A stretch of DNA of 22,632 bases, taken from contig JAKSQI010000005.1 of NCBI GenBank assembly GCA_024404215.1, positions 1 through 22,632 on the forward strand, written 5' to 3'. Numbering within the stretch: the stretch's first letter is position 1; the number at the start of each line of letters is the position of its first letter. The notes under the pieces were generated by a model. That model saw only the letters and a program-made list of their open reading frames with translations. It searched no databases and was not told the origin of the DNA. Positions 1-6,038 of this stretch are shown here, in pieces. Made by a program: the position numbers and the translations under genes. This stretch comes from Oscillospiraceae bacterium. GTDB taxonomy: Bacteria > Bacillota > Clostridia > Oscillospirales > Oscillospiraceae.

Positions 1-1108
1 TCTCGGGGGAGAACTGGATGAACTCGGAGTCGGGCATACGGCAGATGGGGGAGGTGGTGATGAACTTGGTGTGGAAGCACTTGGACAGGGGGCCCAGTGC
101 GGGGAAGATGCACTGTACGTCAACGACAACGGAGTCAGCAACACCGGTCAGAACGACATTTTCCTGAGCCAGGAAGTTGCCGGCCATGGGAATACCGTGA
201 CGCATGGTTACTTCGTTGGAGGTGCAGCATACACCGGCAATGTTGATGCCCTTGGCACCCTGCTCCTTGGCGTAAGCAATCATCTCGGGGTCATTGGCGT
301 AGAATACGATCATTTCAGACAGAGAGGGGTCGTGGCCGTGAACAATGATGTTGACCATGTCCTTCTCCAGAACACCCAGGTTGGCTTCGGTGTCAACCGG
401 GCGGGGAGTGCCGAACAGAACGTCGGACATTTCGGTACCCATCATGGAACCGCCCCAACCATCGGACAGACCGGCACGCAGAGACTGACGAACCAGTGCT
501 TCGGGGTCGGAGGAGCAACCCATGTGAGTCATGTGCATGGACTGAGAAACCTCGCGGTCAATGGCGCGGGGAGCAATGCCCTGCTCTTCCCAAATCTTCT
601 GGGTGTGCTCAGGAGCACGCTTCAGGAAGCGCTGGGTGCCAAAAGGCTTACCATATTCCTGCAGGCCGATGTAGGCAACCTCGTGAGCTACATCGTAGAT
701 GTCACGACCTTCGGTCTCAACGTCCCATTCCTTGGCGATGCGGAGCAGCTTCTCAGGGTCCTTAACCTGATAGTTGCCGCCTTCCTCAGCCAGGTACAGG
801 GTATGAGCAATGCTGCGGCCGTGGTCGGAGTGGGTGGCAGCGCCGCCGGCGGTGAAGCGCAGGTAGTTACGACCTACAATACCGTGTGCGTCGCAGCCGC
901 AGATACCGCGAGGAGCCTTGGGGCTGATGCGGCAGGGGCCCATGGAGCAAATACGGCAGCAGGTGCCGGCTTCGCCGAAGCCACAGTGAGGAGTCTGATT
1001 CTTGACTCTCTGCTGCCAAGAATCGGCGCCTACCTTCTTGCCGGTTTCCAGCAATTCAGCAGTTGCGGCTTCAATCTCTTCCAGTGTTGTTAATGATTCC
1101 CAATTCAA
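1..1108 (-). CDS. acsA: Carbon monoxide dehydrogenase catalytic subunit (AcsA/CooS), 5' part only
   Basis: Reversible CO2/CO interconversion at a Ni-Fe-S cluster C; in CODH/ACS it makes the CO that AcsB joins to a methyl group. Read on the minus strand, 369 codons are open from a TTG start to the window edge; the family is usually about 630-670 residues, so roughly the last 40% is outside. Visible cysteines are C42 and C50 (bridging cluster D) and C51, C54, C59, C70 (cluster B). Three cluster C ligands are also in place: His259 in an HGH motif, Cys295 in a CCT motif and Cys333 in VQC. The other cluster C cysteines lie beyond the edge. The TTG start is chosen because a GAAAGGGG ribosome site (1119-1126) lies 10 nt upstream and no in-frame ATG or GTG fits. 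An extra Cys72 follows cluster B. It could be a stand-alone CooS, but the neighbouring acs genes favour AcsA. Confidence 0.96.
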   Translation of the reverse strand, partial: MNWESLTTLEEIEAATAELLETGKKVGADSWQQRVKNQTPHCGFGEAGTCCRICSMGPCRISPKAPRGICGCDAHGIVGRNYLRFTAGGAATHSDHGRSIAHTLYLAEEGGNYQVKDPEKLLRIAKEWDVETEGRDIYDVAHEVAYIGLQEYGKPFGTQRFLKRAPEHTQKIWEEQGIAPRAIDREVSQSMHMTHMGCSSDPEALVRQSLRAGLSDGWGGSMMGTEMSDVLFGTPRPVDTEANLGVLEKDMVNIIVHGHDPSLSEMIVFYANDPEMIAYAKEQGAKGINIAGVCCTSNEVTMRHGIPMAGNFLAQENVVLTGVADSVVVDVQCIFPALGPLSKCFHTKFITTSPICRMPDSEFIQFSPE

Positions 1109-1136
1109 AGTGATATTTCCCCTTTCGTGAGTTTTG

Positions 1137-1180
1137 CCGTCTTTAGGACGGTAAATACTTTATCTTAGCGCTTGTGCGCT
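1137..1180 (-). promoter_or_regulatory. Structured leader of acsA: two small hairpins
   Basis: Read leftwards, the untranslated leader has an AGCGC/GCGCT stem with a 4-nt loop (1167-1180) and then a CCGTC/GACGG stem with a 5-nt loop (1137-1151), just upstream of the acsA ribosome site. Neither is followed by a U-run, so they do not look like terminators. I recognise no known riboswitch. They may stabilise the message or tune translation from the TTG start. Confidence 0.3.
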
Positions 1181-1235
1181 TGGGATACATTTCTATCTGC
1201 CCGGCACTAGAATACACCTATAAGCAGACACCATA

Positions 1236-1265
1236 AAGATACCATTGAAACTATGCTTTTGGCAA
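1236..1265 (-). promoter_or_regulatory. Candidate acsA promoter
   Basis: On the minus strand TTGCCA (1260-1265; 5 of 6 to the -35 consensus) is followed after 18 bases by TATCTT (1236-1241), which is preceded by a TG extended -10 element. Transcription would start near 1228 and give a leader of about 120 nt. The -10 is only 4 of 6, so this is tentative. Confidence 0.4.
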
Positions 1266-1316
1266 TGCTTTTTTATGGAATACGGAAAAAAAGAACAATT
1301 ATCCTATCATATTCCA

Positions 1317-1342
1317 AAACCCCCATGGGGGGATGGGGGTTT
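1317..1342 (-). terminator. Terminator between csoR-family gene and acsA
   Basis: A perfect 10-bp inverted repeat, AAACCCCCAT (1317-1326) against ATGGGGGTTT (1333-1342), with a 6-nt homopolymer loop. On the minus strand the second arm runs into TTTT. It lies 48 bases after the regulator's stop codon and before the acsA promoter candidate, so it probably insulates acsA from the regulator transcript. The U-run is short, so termination may be partial. Confidence 0.6.
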
Positions 1343-1389
1343 GTAGAAGCAACCTGAGGCATCGGTTTGGTTATTCAGGCGAGTATACT

Positions 1390-1794
1390 TTATTTAAAAT
1401 AACGCTCAACGGCTTTGTTGAGGTCCTCAACAGCCTGCATGTCACCGTTCTTAACGGCGTCTATGATGCAGGTGTTCATGTGATTCTGCAGAATGGCAAG
1501 GCCGGTGCTGTTCAGGGCTGAGCGAACAGCAGAAAGCTGAATCAGCACATCACTGCAGTCATAGCCGTCCGCTACCATCTGCTTGACACGCTCCAGGTGC
1601 CCGATGGCTCTGGCCAGACGATTGGTAATAGCCTTGACCTCTTCCTCCGGATGGGTGTGGGAATGGGGGCCATGGCCATGGGTATGACCATGGCTGTGGC
1701 TATGCTCATGCTGGTGGCCGTGACTGTGATCATGGGCATGTTCGTGAGGGTGCTGGGGGGAAGCAGAACTCTCAAAAGTGGTAATATCGGACAT
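1390..1794 (-). CDS. CsoR/RcnR/InrS-family metal-sensing repressor with poly-His tail
   Basis: Small helical DNA-binding repressor that releases DNA when it binds metal; 134 aa, longer than the usual 85-100 because of its N-terminal tail. Residues 15-48 hold 17 histidines, mostly alternating (HxHxHx). The sensor core, about 50-134, carries Cys80, His105 and Cys109, the C-H-C set of the family with the standard 25 and 4 residue spacing. His48 lies exactly 32 residues before Cys80, the spacing of the fourth ligand in the nickel sensors InrS and RcnR. Together with the flanking nickel-enzyme genes this favours nickel over copper, but that is inference. The ATG is preceded by AAAGGAGT at a good distance. 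It is read divergently from the small-protein operon at 2005 and towards acsA, so both are plausible targets, together with itself. Confidence 0.9.
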   Translation of the reverse strand: MSDITTFESSASPQHPHEHAHDHSHGHQHEHSHSHGHTHGHGPHSHTHPEEEVKAITNRLARAIGHLERVKQMVADGYDCSDVLIQLSAVRSALNSTGLAILQNHMNTCIIDAVKNGDMQAVEDLNKAVERYFK

Positions 1795-1871
1795 GGGGCT
1801 GACTCCTTTATAATAATCATAATAATTCCGCCAATCTTAGGAATGAAAGCTGTATTTTGATGGCAGAACTA

Positions 1872-1900
1872 TTGATTAATTCTTGCAAAGATGATAGCAT
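1872..1900 (+). promoter_or_regulatory. Candidate promoter of the small nickel-protein operon
   Basis: TTGATT (1872-1877) and TAGCAT (1895-1900) are 17 bases apart, each 4 of 6 to consensus, in the AT-rich part of the 210-bp gap between the divergent regulator and the His-rich gene. A start near 1907 would give a leader of about 98 nt. Confidence 0.4.
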
Positions 1901-1954
1901 AATTTAACACAAAATGGAATAGTAAATGTGGCTATTTTAGCCTATGGCGTCGGT

Positions 1955-1988
1955 CGGAATATCGGTTCCGGCTCCGGCCCCGAAACCG
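1955..1988 (+). promoter_or_regulatory. GC-rich overlapping dyads before the His-rich gene
   Basis: Two mutually exclusive stems share bases: CGGAA (1955-1959) with TTCCG (1966-1970), and CGGTTCCGG (1963-1971) with CCGAAACCG (1980-1988; one mismatch, 8-nt loop). The second ends where the ribosome site GAAGGGAGA begins. The stretch is strikingly G/C-rich beside AT-rich flanks. It could be an operator for the adjacent CsoR-family repressor, whose known sites contain G/C tracts, or an RNA switch. Function is inferred only from position. Confidence 0.35.
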
Positions 1989-2004
1989 AAGGGAGAGTAT
2001 TATC

Positions 2005-2256
2005 ATGCACGAAGGTCACTATCACACCCACCACGGTGAGGAAGCCGGGTTTGAAACTATTGAGCAGGCTATTGCACTGATGAGCTACATGCTGGAGCAT
2101 AACCGCCACCACGCAGAGGAACTTCACGAGCTCTGCCATAAGCTGGAGGCCATGGGCAAGGGGGACGCAGCTAATCTGTTGGATGCCAGTGTAGACCGTT
2201 TTTTTGACGGCAATGCCATGCTTGAATCCGCCTTGGAAACCTTGAAGGGAGAATAA
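2005..2256 (+). CDS. Small histidine-rich protein, probable nickel-binding/storage protein
   Basis: I do not recognise the family. The product is 83 aa, soluble, with no signal peptide or membrane segment. Histidines lie at 2, 5, 7, 9 and 10, and a second group sits in a predicted helix at 32, 35, 36, 41 and 45 with Cys44, spaced so that several would face the same side. The rest is acidic and looks all-helical. Position as first gene before a CooT-like protein and CooC suggests nickel binding, analogous in role to the His-rich CooJ of Rhodospirillum rubrum but without visible homology to it. The ATG follows GAAGGGAGA at good spacing. The stop is 4 bases before the next start, so the two are translated from one message. 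Binding of cobalt, zinc or copper is equally possible on sequence alone. Confidence 0.75.
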   Translation: MHEGHYHTHHGEEAGFETIEQAIALMSYMLEHNRHHAEELHELCHKLEAMGKGDAANLLDASVDRFFDGNAMLESALETLKGE

Positions 2257-2260
2257 TTAC

Positions 2261-2449
2261 ATGTGTCTGTCAACTGTATACCAGGAAGTGAAAGGGGAGC
2301 GCAGCAAGCTCTGTGAATATGTCAGCAATGTTACCAGCTCTGAGGGCAGCATTGTCATGACCGATATCATGGGCCGTGAGATTTCCGTCCGCGGAACTCT
2401 AAAGAGCATGGATTTGATTAAGAACGAAATTATCATCGCAGGTGACTGA
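2261..2449 (+). CDS. cooT: CooT-like nickel-binding protein
   Basis: 62 aa, close to the 60-70 aa of CooT, a small dimeric protein that binds nickel through Cys2 and takes part in CODH maturation in Rhodospirillum rubrum. The product begins MCLS, so Cys2 is present; a second cysteine is at 18. The rest reads as short beta strands with a conserved-looking pattern of a glycine turn around residue 38 and a hydrophobic C-terminal strand, as in the family. It lies between the His-rich gene (4-bp gap) and the 73-aa gene, whose ATG overlaps its TGA by one base. Assignment rests on size, Cys2, fold pattern and context next to cooC and acsA; the short length makes it less than certain. Confidence 0.75.
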   Translation: MCLSTVYQEVKGERSKLCEYVSNVTSSEGSIVMTDIMGREISVRGTLKSMDLIKNEIIIAGD

Positions 2450-2670
2450 TGCGAAGCTACGAAATGATTCGTGAAATTTTCAACAGCTGCTCGGGCAATC
2501 AAATGAGGGATGTTTTCTTCTCTGAGGTGGAAACCGATGACCCGGAGGCCCTGGCCCGCTCCTATGCTGTTGGGAAGGATGTAGAGTTTACCAGAACGGA
2601 CCGCCCGGACGGCGGAATGGTGTTTGATTTCATAACAGACGGTATTCGCCAGCGTATTACTTTAAGCTAA
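2449..2670 (+). CDS. Conserved-looking 73-aa protein of unknown function, CODH-associated
   Basis: Not recognised. The start codon overlaps the cooT stop (TGATG), implying translational coupling. The protein is acidic in its middle, has one cysteine (C14) and an N-terminal helix (about 1-20), then probable beta strands around 44-50, 57-62 and 66-72, with a Pro-Asp-Gly-Gly turn at 53-56. No histidine is present, unlike its neighbours, so it is not an obvious metal binder. The gap that follows, 144 bp before the cooC start, is AT-rich and may hold a separate promoter. Its place inside a run of nickel-maturation genes is the only clue to a role in CODH assembly or regulation. Confidence 0.7.
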   Translation: MRSYEMIREIFNSCSGNQMRDVFFSEVETDDPEALARSYAVGKDVEFTRTDRPDGGMVFDFITDGIRQRITLS

Positions 2671-2737
2671 AAGAAAGCTTTTTGTAAAATTTTGAGAATA
2701 TTTTGGAAATTTCTTTCAATCCCTGTTTTTTTATAGA

Positions 2738-2763
2738 ATTATTACCCGAATAATGATAATATA
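2738..2763 (+). promoter_or_regulatory. AT-rich dyad and Fur-like stretch upstream of cooC
   Basis: ATTATT (2738-2743) and AATAAT (2749-2754) form a 6-bp inverted repeat around ACCCG. It runs into ATAATGATAAT, which matches the first half of the Fur box consensus; the second half matches poorly. A similar AATTATTATGAT stretch lies on the minus strand just upstream of the CsoR-family gene. This may be a metal or redox operator, or only AT-rich promoter DNA; I could not fix a convincing -35/-10 pair here. Confidence 0.25.
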
Positions 2764-2814
2764 TTGCGGAAATTGCTGCGGGATTACTGCGGCATAGAGG
2801 AAGGATTAAACGAT

Positions 2815-3591
2815 ATGGCTTGTACCATTGCTGTTGCCGGAAAAGGCGGTGTTGGAAAGACCACTCTTTGCGGCCTGCTGATTGACTGGATGTGCAAGAA
2901 CGGCAAGACACCGATTTTGGCTGTGGATGCCGATGCAAATTCCAATTTAAATGAAGTTCTGGGTGTAGAGGTTGAAACTACCCTGGGTGACATTCGCGAG
3001 TTGGTTGCTTCTGCAGATATCGTTGATGAAAGCCCCATTCCTGCCGGCATGAGCAAGCAGGATTTCATGGACATTAAGTTTAACCGCGCCATCATTGAGG
3101 AAGATGACTATGACATGCTGGTTATGGGCCGCACTCAGGGCAAGGGCTGCTATTGCTTTGTCAATGGTCTGCTGACTACTGAGCTCCGCCGCCTGTCCGG
3201 CGGATACAAATATATTCTGGTGGATAACGAAGCCGGAATGGAGCATATCAGCCGCGGCATTCTGCCTGAGGTGGATGTCATCGTCCTGGTTTCTGACTGC
3301 TCCCGCCGAGGCATTCAGGCGGTAGGCCGTATTGCTCAGCTTATCGGCGAAATGGAAATGAAGCCGAAGGCCGTAAAGCTGATTGTTAACCGTGCTCCTG
3401 CTGCAGAACTGGCAGAGGGAATCAAAGAAGAAATCCGCCTCCAGAACCTTGACCTTATCGGTGTGGTTCCCCAGGATGAGGCGGTGTACGAATATGACAG
3501 CGAAGGAAAGCCTACGGTTACCCTTCCTGCTGACTCCAAGGTCCGGCTGGCACTTAATGCCATTGCCGAACAGCTGTTTACCATTGTGTAA
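2815..3591 (+). CDS. cooC: CooC/AcsF-type nickel-insertion ATPase
   Basis: ParA/MinD-like (SIMIBI class) ATPase that dimerises and loads nickel into CODH and/or ACS in the cytoplasm. 258 aa. The deviant Walker A KGGVGKTT is at residues 10-17 and a VDxD strand follows at 37-40. The family's metal-binding CxC is present as Cys112-x-Cys114 in GKGCYC, the same positions as in Carboxydothermus CooC1. A VDNEAGMEH motif, the Walker B-like region, follows at about 136-144. The ATG at 2815 is preferred over an upstream in-frame TTG because a GGAAGGA site precedes it and homologues begin right at the first beta strand. acsD follows after 77 bases. AcsF (ACS maturation) and CooC (CODH maturation) cannot be told apart from the sequence alone. 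Confidence 0.93.
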   Translation: MACTIAVAGKGGVGKTTLCGLLIDWMCKNGKTPILAVDADANSNLNEVLGVEVETTLGDIRELVASADIVDESPIPAGMSKQDFMDIKFNRAIIEEDDYDMLVMGRTQGKGCYCFVNGLLTTELRRLSGGYKYILVDNEAGMEHISRGILPEVDVIVLVSDCSRRGIQAVGRIAQLIGEMEMKPKAVKLIVNRAPAAELAEGIKEEIRLQNLDLIGVVPQDEAVYEYDSEGKPTVTLPADSKVRLALNAIAEQLFTIV

Positions 3592-3668
3592 GCACATGCT
3601 TTGTAAGTAAGTTTTATAACTTTACTATATCAGAATAATCTCAAACACACGCAAGGAGGAACACTAAA

Positions 3669-4610
3669 ATGGGATTTAAAAGCTCACCCCAGAAGTACTC
3701 CGCATCGATTAACGAAGTTGTAATCGGTACCGGAGACAAGGCCATTAAGCTCGGCGGCGAAAATGTTAAGCCCCTGTACAGCTTTGATGCCGAAATCGTA
3801 AATGCTCCCAAGGTTGGTGTGGAAATCACCGACGAGGGCTATGACAAGACTGTAGCCTCTCTGGCTGCCTACTATGCCGGCTGCGAGACCATGGCTGACA
3901 TCGCTAAGAAGGCTGCTGCCATGCCCGGCGCTGACTTCCTGGCTATCAACCTGGATGGTGCAGACCCCAACGGCGCTAACAAGTCCGTTGATGAGTGCGC
4001 TGCTATCGTTTCTGAAGTAGCTGCTGTTGTAGATCTGCCTCTGGCTATTGTTGGCTGCAAGAGTGCTGAGAAGAACTCTGAGCTCTTCAACAAGATTGCT
4101 GATATTCTGCAGGGCAAGAATGTGCTGTTCATCTCCTGCAAGGAAGAGAACTACAAGAATGTTGCCGCTTCTGCCGGTCTGGCTTACAATCAGAAGATCT
4201 GCGCTGAGTCCGCTGTTGATATCAACCTGGCCAAGCAGATGAACGTTCTGATTTCCCAGATGGGTCTGAAGGCTGATACTTATGTTATGAACGTTGGTTC
4301 TGCTGCTGCCGGTTACGGCTTTGAGTACGTTGTTTCCACCATGGACCGTATCAAGGATGCTGCCCTGGGTCAGAACGATGCTCAGCTGCAGATGCCCATC
4401 GTAACCCCCGTTTCTTCCGAGACCTGGGGCGTTAAGGAAACCATCGTTACTGAGGAAGATTATCCTGAATGGGGCTCCAGAGACGACCGCGCTGTACAGA
4501 TGGAAGTCTGCACGGCCGCTGCTTGCCTGGTTTCCGGCTCTAACGCTGTTATTCTGCGTCATCCTGAGTCCGTTGCCACCATTTCCAAGATGATCGCAGC
4601 CCTGATGTAA
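3669..4610 (+). CDS. acsD: Corrinoid iron-sulfur protein small subunit (ACS/CODH delta subunit)
   Basis: Small subunit of the heterodimeric corrinoid/iron-sulfur protein that carries the methyl group from methyl-tetrahydrofolate to the A-cluster of acetyl-CoA synthase. 313 aa, the usual length of AcsD. It is a TIM-barrel type sequence with no iron-sulfur motif, as expected. The N-terminus (SSPQKYSASI) and the ETWGVKE stretch near residues 256-262 resemble the family. AAGGAGG lies 9 nt ahead of the ATG. Codon choice is strongly biased (GCT, GTT, AAG, CTG), more than in the housekeeping genes to the right, which suggests high expression. acsC follows after 14 bases with its own GGAGG, so the two subunits are co-translated at similar levels. 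Confidence 0.95.
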   Translation: MGFKSSPQKYSASINEVVIGTGDKAIKLGGENVKPLYSFDAEIVNAPKVGVEITDEGYDKTVASLAAYYAGCETMADIAKKAAAMPGADFLAINLDGADPNGANKSVDECAAIVSEVAAVVDLPLAIVGCKSAEKNSELFNKIADILQGKNVLFISCKEENYKNVAASAGLAYNQKICAESAVDINLAKQMNVLISQMGLKADTYVMNVGSAAAGYGFEYVVSTMDRIKDAALGQNDAQLQMPIVTPVSSETWGVKETIVTEEDYPEWGSRDDRAVQMEVCTAAACLVSGSNAVILRHPESVATISKMIAALM

Positions 4611-4624
4611 GGAGGTTTACTACA

Positions 4625-5953
4625 ATGGCACTTAAAGGTTTAGATATTTTCAAGCTCACTCCCAAAAAGAACTGCAAGGAATGCGGCAGCCCCACCTGCA
4701 TGGCTTTCTCCATGAAGGTTGCTCAGGGTGCAGCTGCGATTGAGCAGTGCCCCCACATGTCTGAGGAAGCTCTGGCCAAGCTGAGCGAGGCCACTGCACC
4801 CCCGATGAAGACCATCACCGTTGGTGTTGGTGAAACTGAGCACAAGCTGGGCGGCGAGACTGTTCTCTATCGTCATGAGAAGACCTACGTATCCAAGACC
4901 ATGTATGGTGTATGGGTGTGCGAAGGCTGCTTTGATGGCAAGATTGATGGCATCAAGGCTGTTGATTACGATCGTATCGGCGAGCGTATGTATGTTGAAA
5001 TGCTCAACTGCAAGTTCACCGGCGATGTTGCCAAGTATGTTGAACTGGTTAAGAAGGCTGATGCTGCTGCCCGCACCGTAATCCTGGATTGCGATGATGT
5101 TGCTGCCGCCGAGGCTGCTCTGGAAGCTATCGCTGCTTCCAAGCCCATCCTGAATGGTGCTAATGCTGCTAACTACGCTGACATGAACGCTGTTGCTGCT
5201 AAGTATGGCGTTGTTCTGGGCGTATCCGCTGCTAACCTGGATGAGCTGTATGATACCGTTGCTGCTCTGGAAGCTGCCGGCAACAAGAACCTGATTCTGG
5301 ATGTTACCGGTGCTGATGTTAAGGAAACCTTTGCTAATGCTGTACAGGTTCGCCGTGCTGCCCTGAAGAATCAGGACCGTACCTTCGGCTATCCCTCCAT
5401 TGTAAATCTGCACAAGATTGCTGAGGGCGATGCCACCCTGCAGACCGCTCTGGCTTCCGTATTCACCATGAAGTACGGTTCCGTTATCGTTATGGACGGC
5501 ATGAGCTATGCTCAGGCTCTGCCCATGTACGGTCTGCGTCAGAACGTATTCACCGATCCTCAGAAGCCCATGAAGGTTGAGCCCGGCATCTATCCTCTGA
5601 ATGGCGCCGATGAGAACAGCGTTTGCGTTACCACCGTTGACTTCGCTCTGACCTACTTCACCGTTAACGGTGAACTGGAGCGCTCCGGTGTTCCCATGAA
5701 CCTGCTGATTTCCGATGCCGGTGGTCTGTCCGTTCTGACCTCCTGGGCAGCCGGTAAGTTCTCCGCCGGTTCCATCGCCAAGTTCATGGCTGAGTTTGAA
5801 ATCGAGAGCAAGATTAAGAACCGCACCCTGATTATCCCCGGTAAGGTTGCCGTTCTGAAGGGCGAGCTGGAAGACAAGCTGCCCGGCTGGACCATCGTAG
5901 TTGCTCCTAACGAGGCTACCGGTCTGGTTCCCTTCATGAAGGAATACAAGTAA
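4625..5953 (+). CDS. acsC: Corrinoid iron-sulfur protein large subunit (ACS/CODH gamma subunit)
   Basis: Large subunit of the corrinoid/iron-sulfur protein; binds the B12 cofactor and a low-potential [4Fe-4S] cluster used to reactivate cob(II)amide. 442 aa, matching the roughly 445 aa of characterised AcsC. The cluster cysteines are Cys17, Cys20, Cys25 and Cys42, the family's positions. A TIM-barrel middle domain follows, with an Ala-rich part around 140-220, then a C-terminal corrinoid-binding domain (from about 330; LLISDAGGLSVLTSW near 363-377). GGAGG precedes the ATG. It is the last gene before a strong hairpin terminator, so acsD and acsC form a transcription unit at least partly separate from acsB. 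Confidence 0.96.
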   Translation: MALKGLDIFKLTPKKNCKECGSPTCMAFSMKVAQGAAAIEQCPHMSEEALAKLSEATAPPMKTITVGVGETEHKLGGETVLYRHEKTYVSKTMYGVWVCEGCFDGKIDGIKAVDYDRIGERMYVEMLNCKFTGDVAKYVELVKKADAAARTVILDCDDVAAAEAALEAIAASKPILNGANAANYADMNAVAAKYGVVLGVSAANLDELYDTVAALEAAGNKNLILDVTGADVKETFANAVQVRRAALKNQDRTFGYPSIVNLHKIAEGDATLQTALASVFTMKYGSVIVMDGMSYAQALPMYGLRQNVFTDPQKPMKVEPGIYPLNGADENSVCVTTVDFALTYFTVNGELERSGVPMNLLISDAGGLSVLTSWAAGKFSAGSIAKFMAEFEIESKIKNRTLIIPGKVAVLKGELEDKLPGWTIVVAPNEATGLVPFMKEYK

Positions 5954-5966
5954 TATTTGCTAGAAC

Positions 5967-5999
5967 AAAACGCCGGAATAGATTATTTCGGCGTTTTTT
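5967..5999 (+). terminator. Rho-independent terminator between acsC and acsB
   Basis: AAAACGCCG (5967-5975) pairs perfectly with CGGCGTTTT (5989-5997), extended inward by a G-T and three A-T pairs around a 5-nt loop, and is followed by a run ending in six T (5994-5999). It lies 14 bases after the acsC stop and 39 before acsB, inside what would otherwise be one operon. Confidence 0.85.
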
Positions 6000-6038
6000 C
6001 TATATAATCCATTTCTTATAGCAAAGGACGGGAAACAA

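Noticed and set aside
71..1093. Open frame of 340 codons on the + strand
   Set aside because: It is the shadow of acsA, whose minus-strand frame carries all the CODH cluster cysteines.
1572..1860. Met- and Ala-rich frames overlapping the CsoR-family gene
   Set aside because: They are other-frame readings of the CAC/CAT-rich histidine tail.
2764..2814. TTG start 17 codons upstream of cooC
   Set aside because: No ribosome site; family members start at the beta strand just before Walker A, as the ATG at 2815 does.
1109..3668. Cobalamin riboswitch in front of acs genes
   Set aside because: I looked for a B12 box-like element in the gaps before acsA, cooC and acsD and saw none.
6003..6008. Perfect TATAAT before acsB as a promoter
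   Set aside because: No acceptable -35 element at 15-19 bases and no extended -10; kept only as part of a finding.
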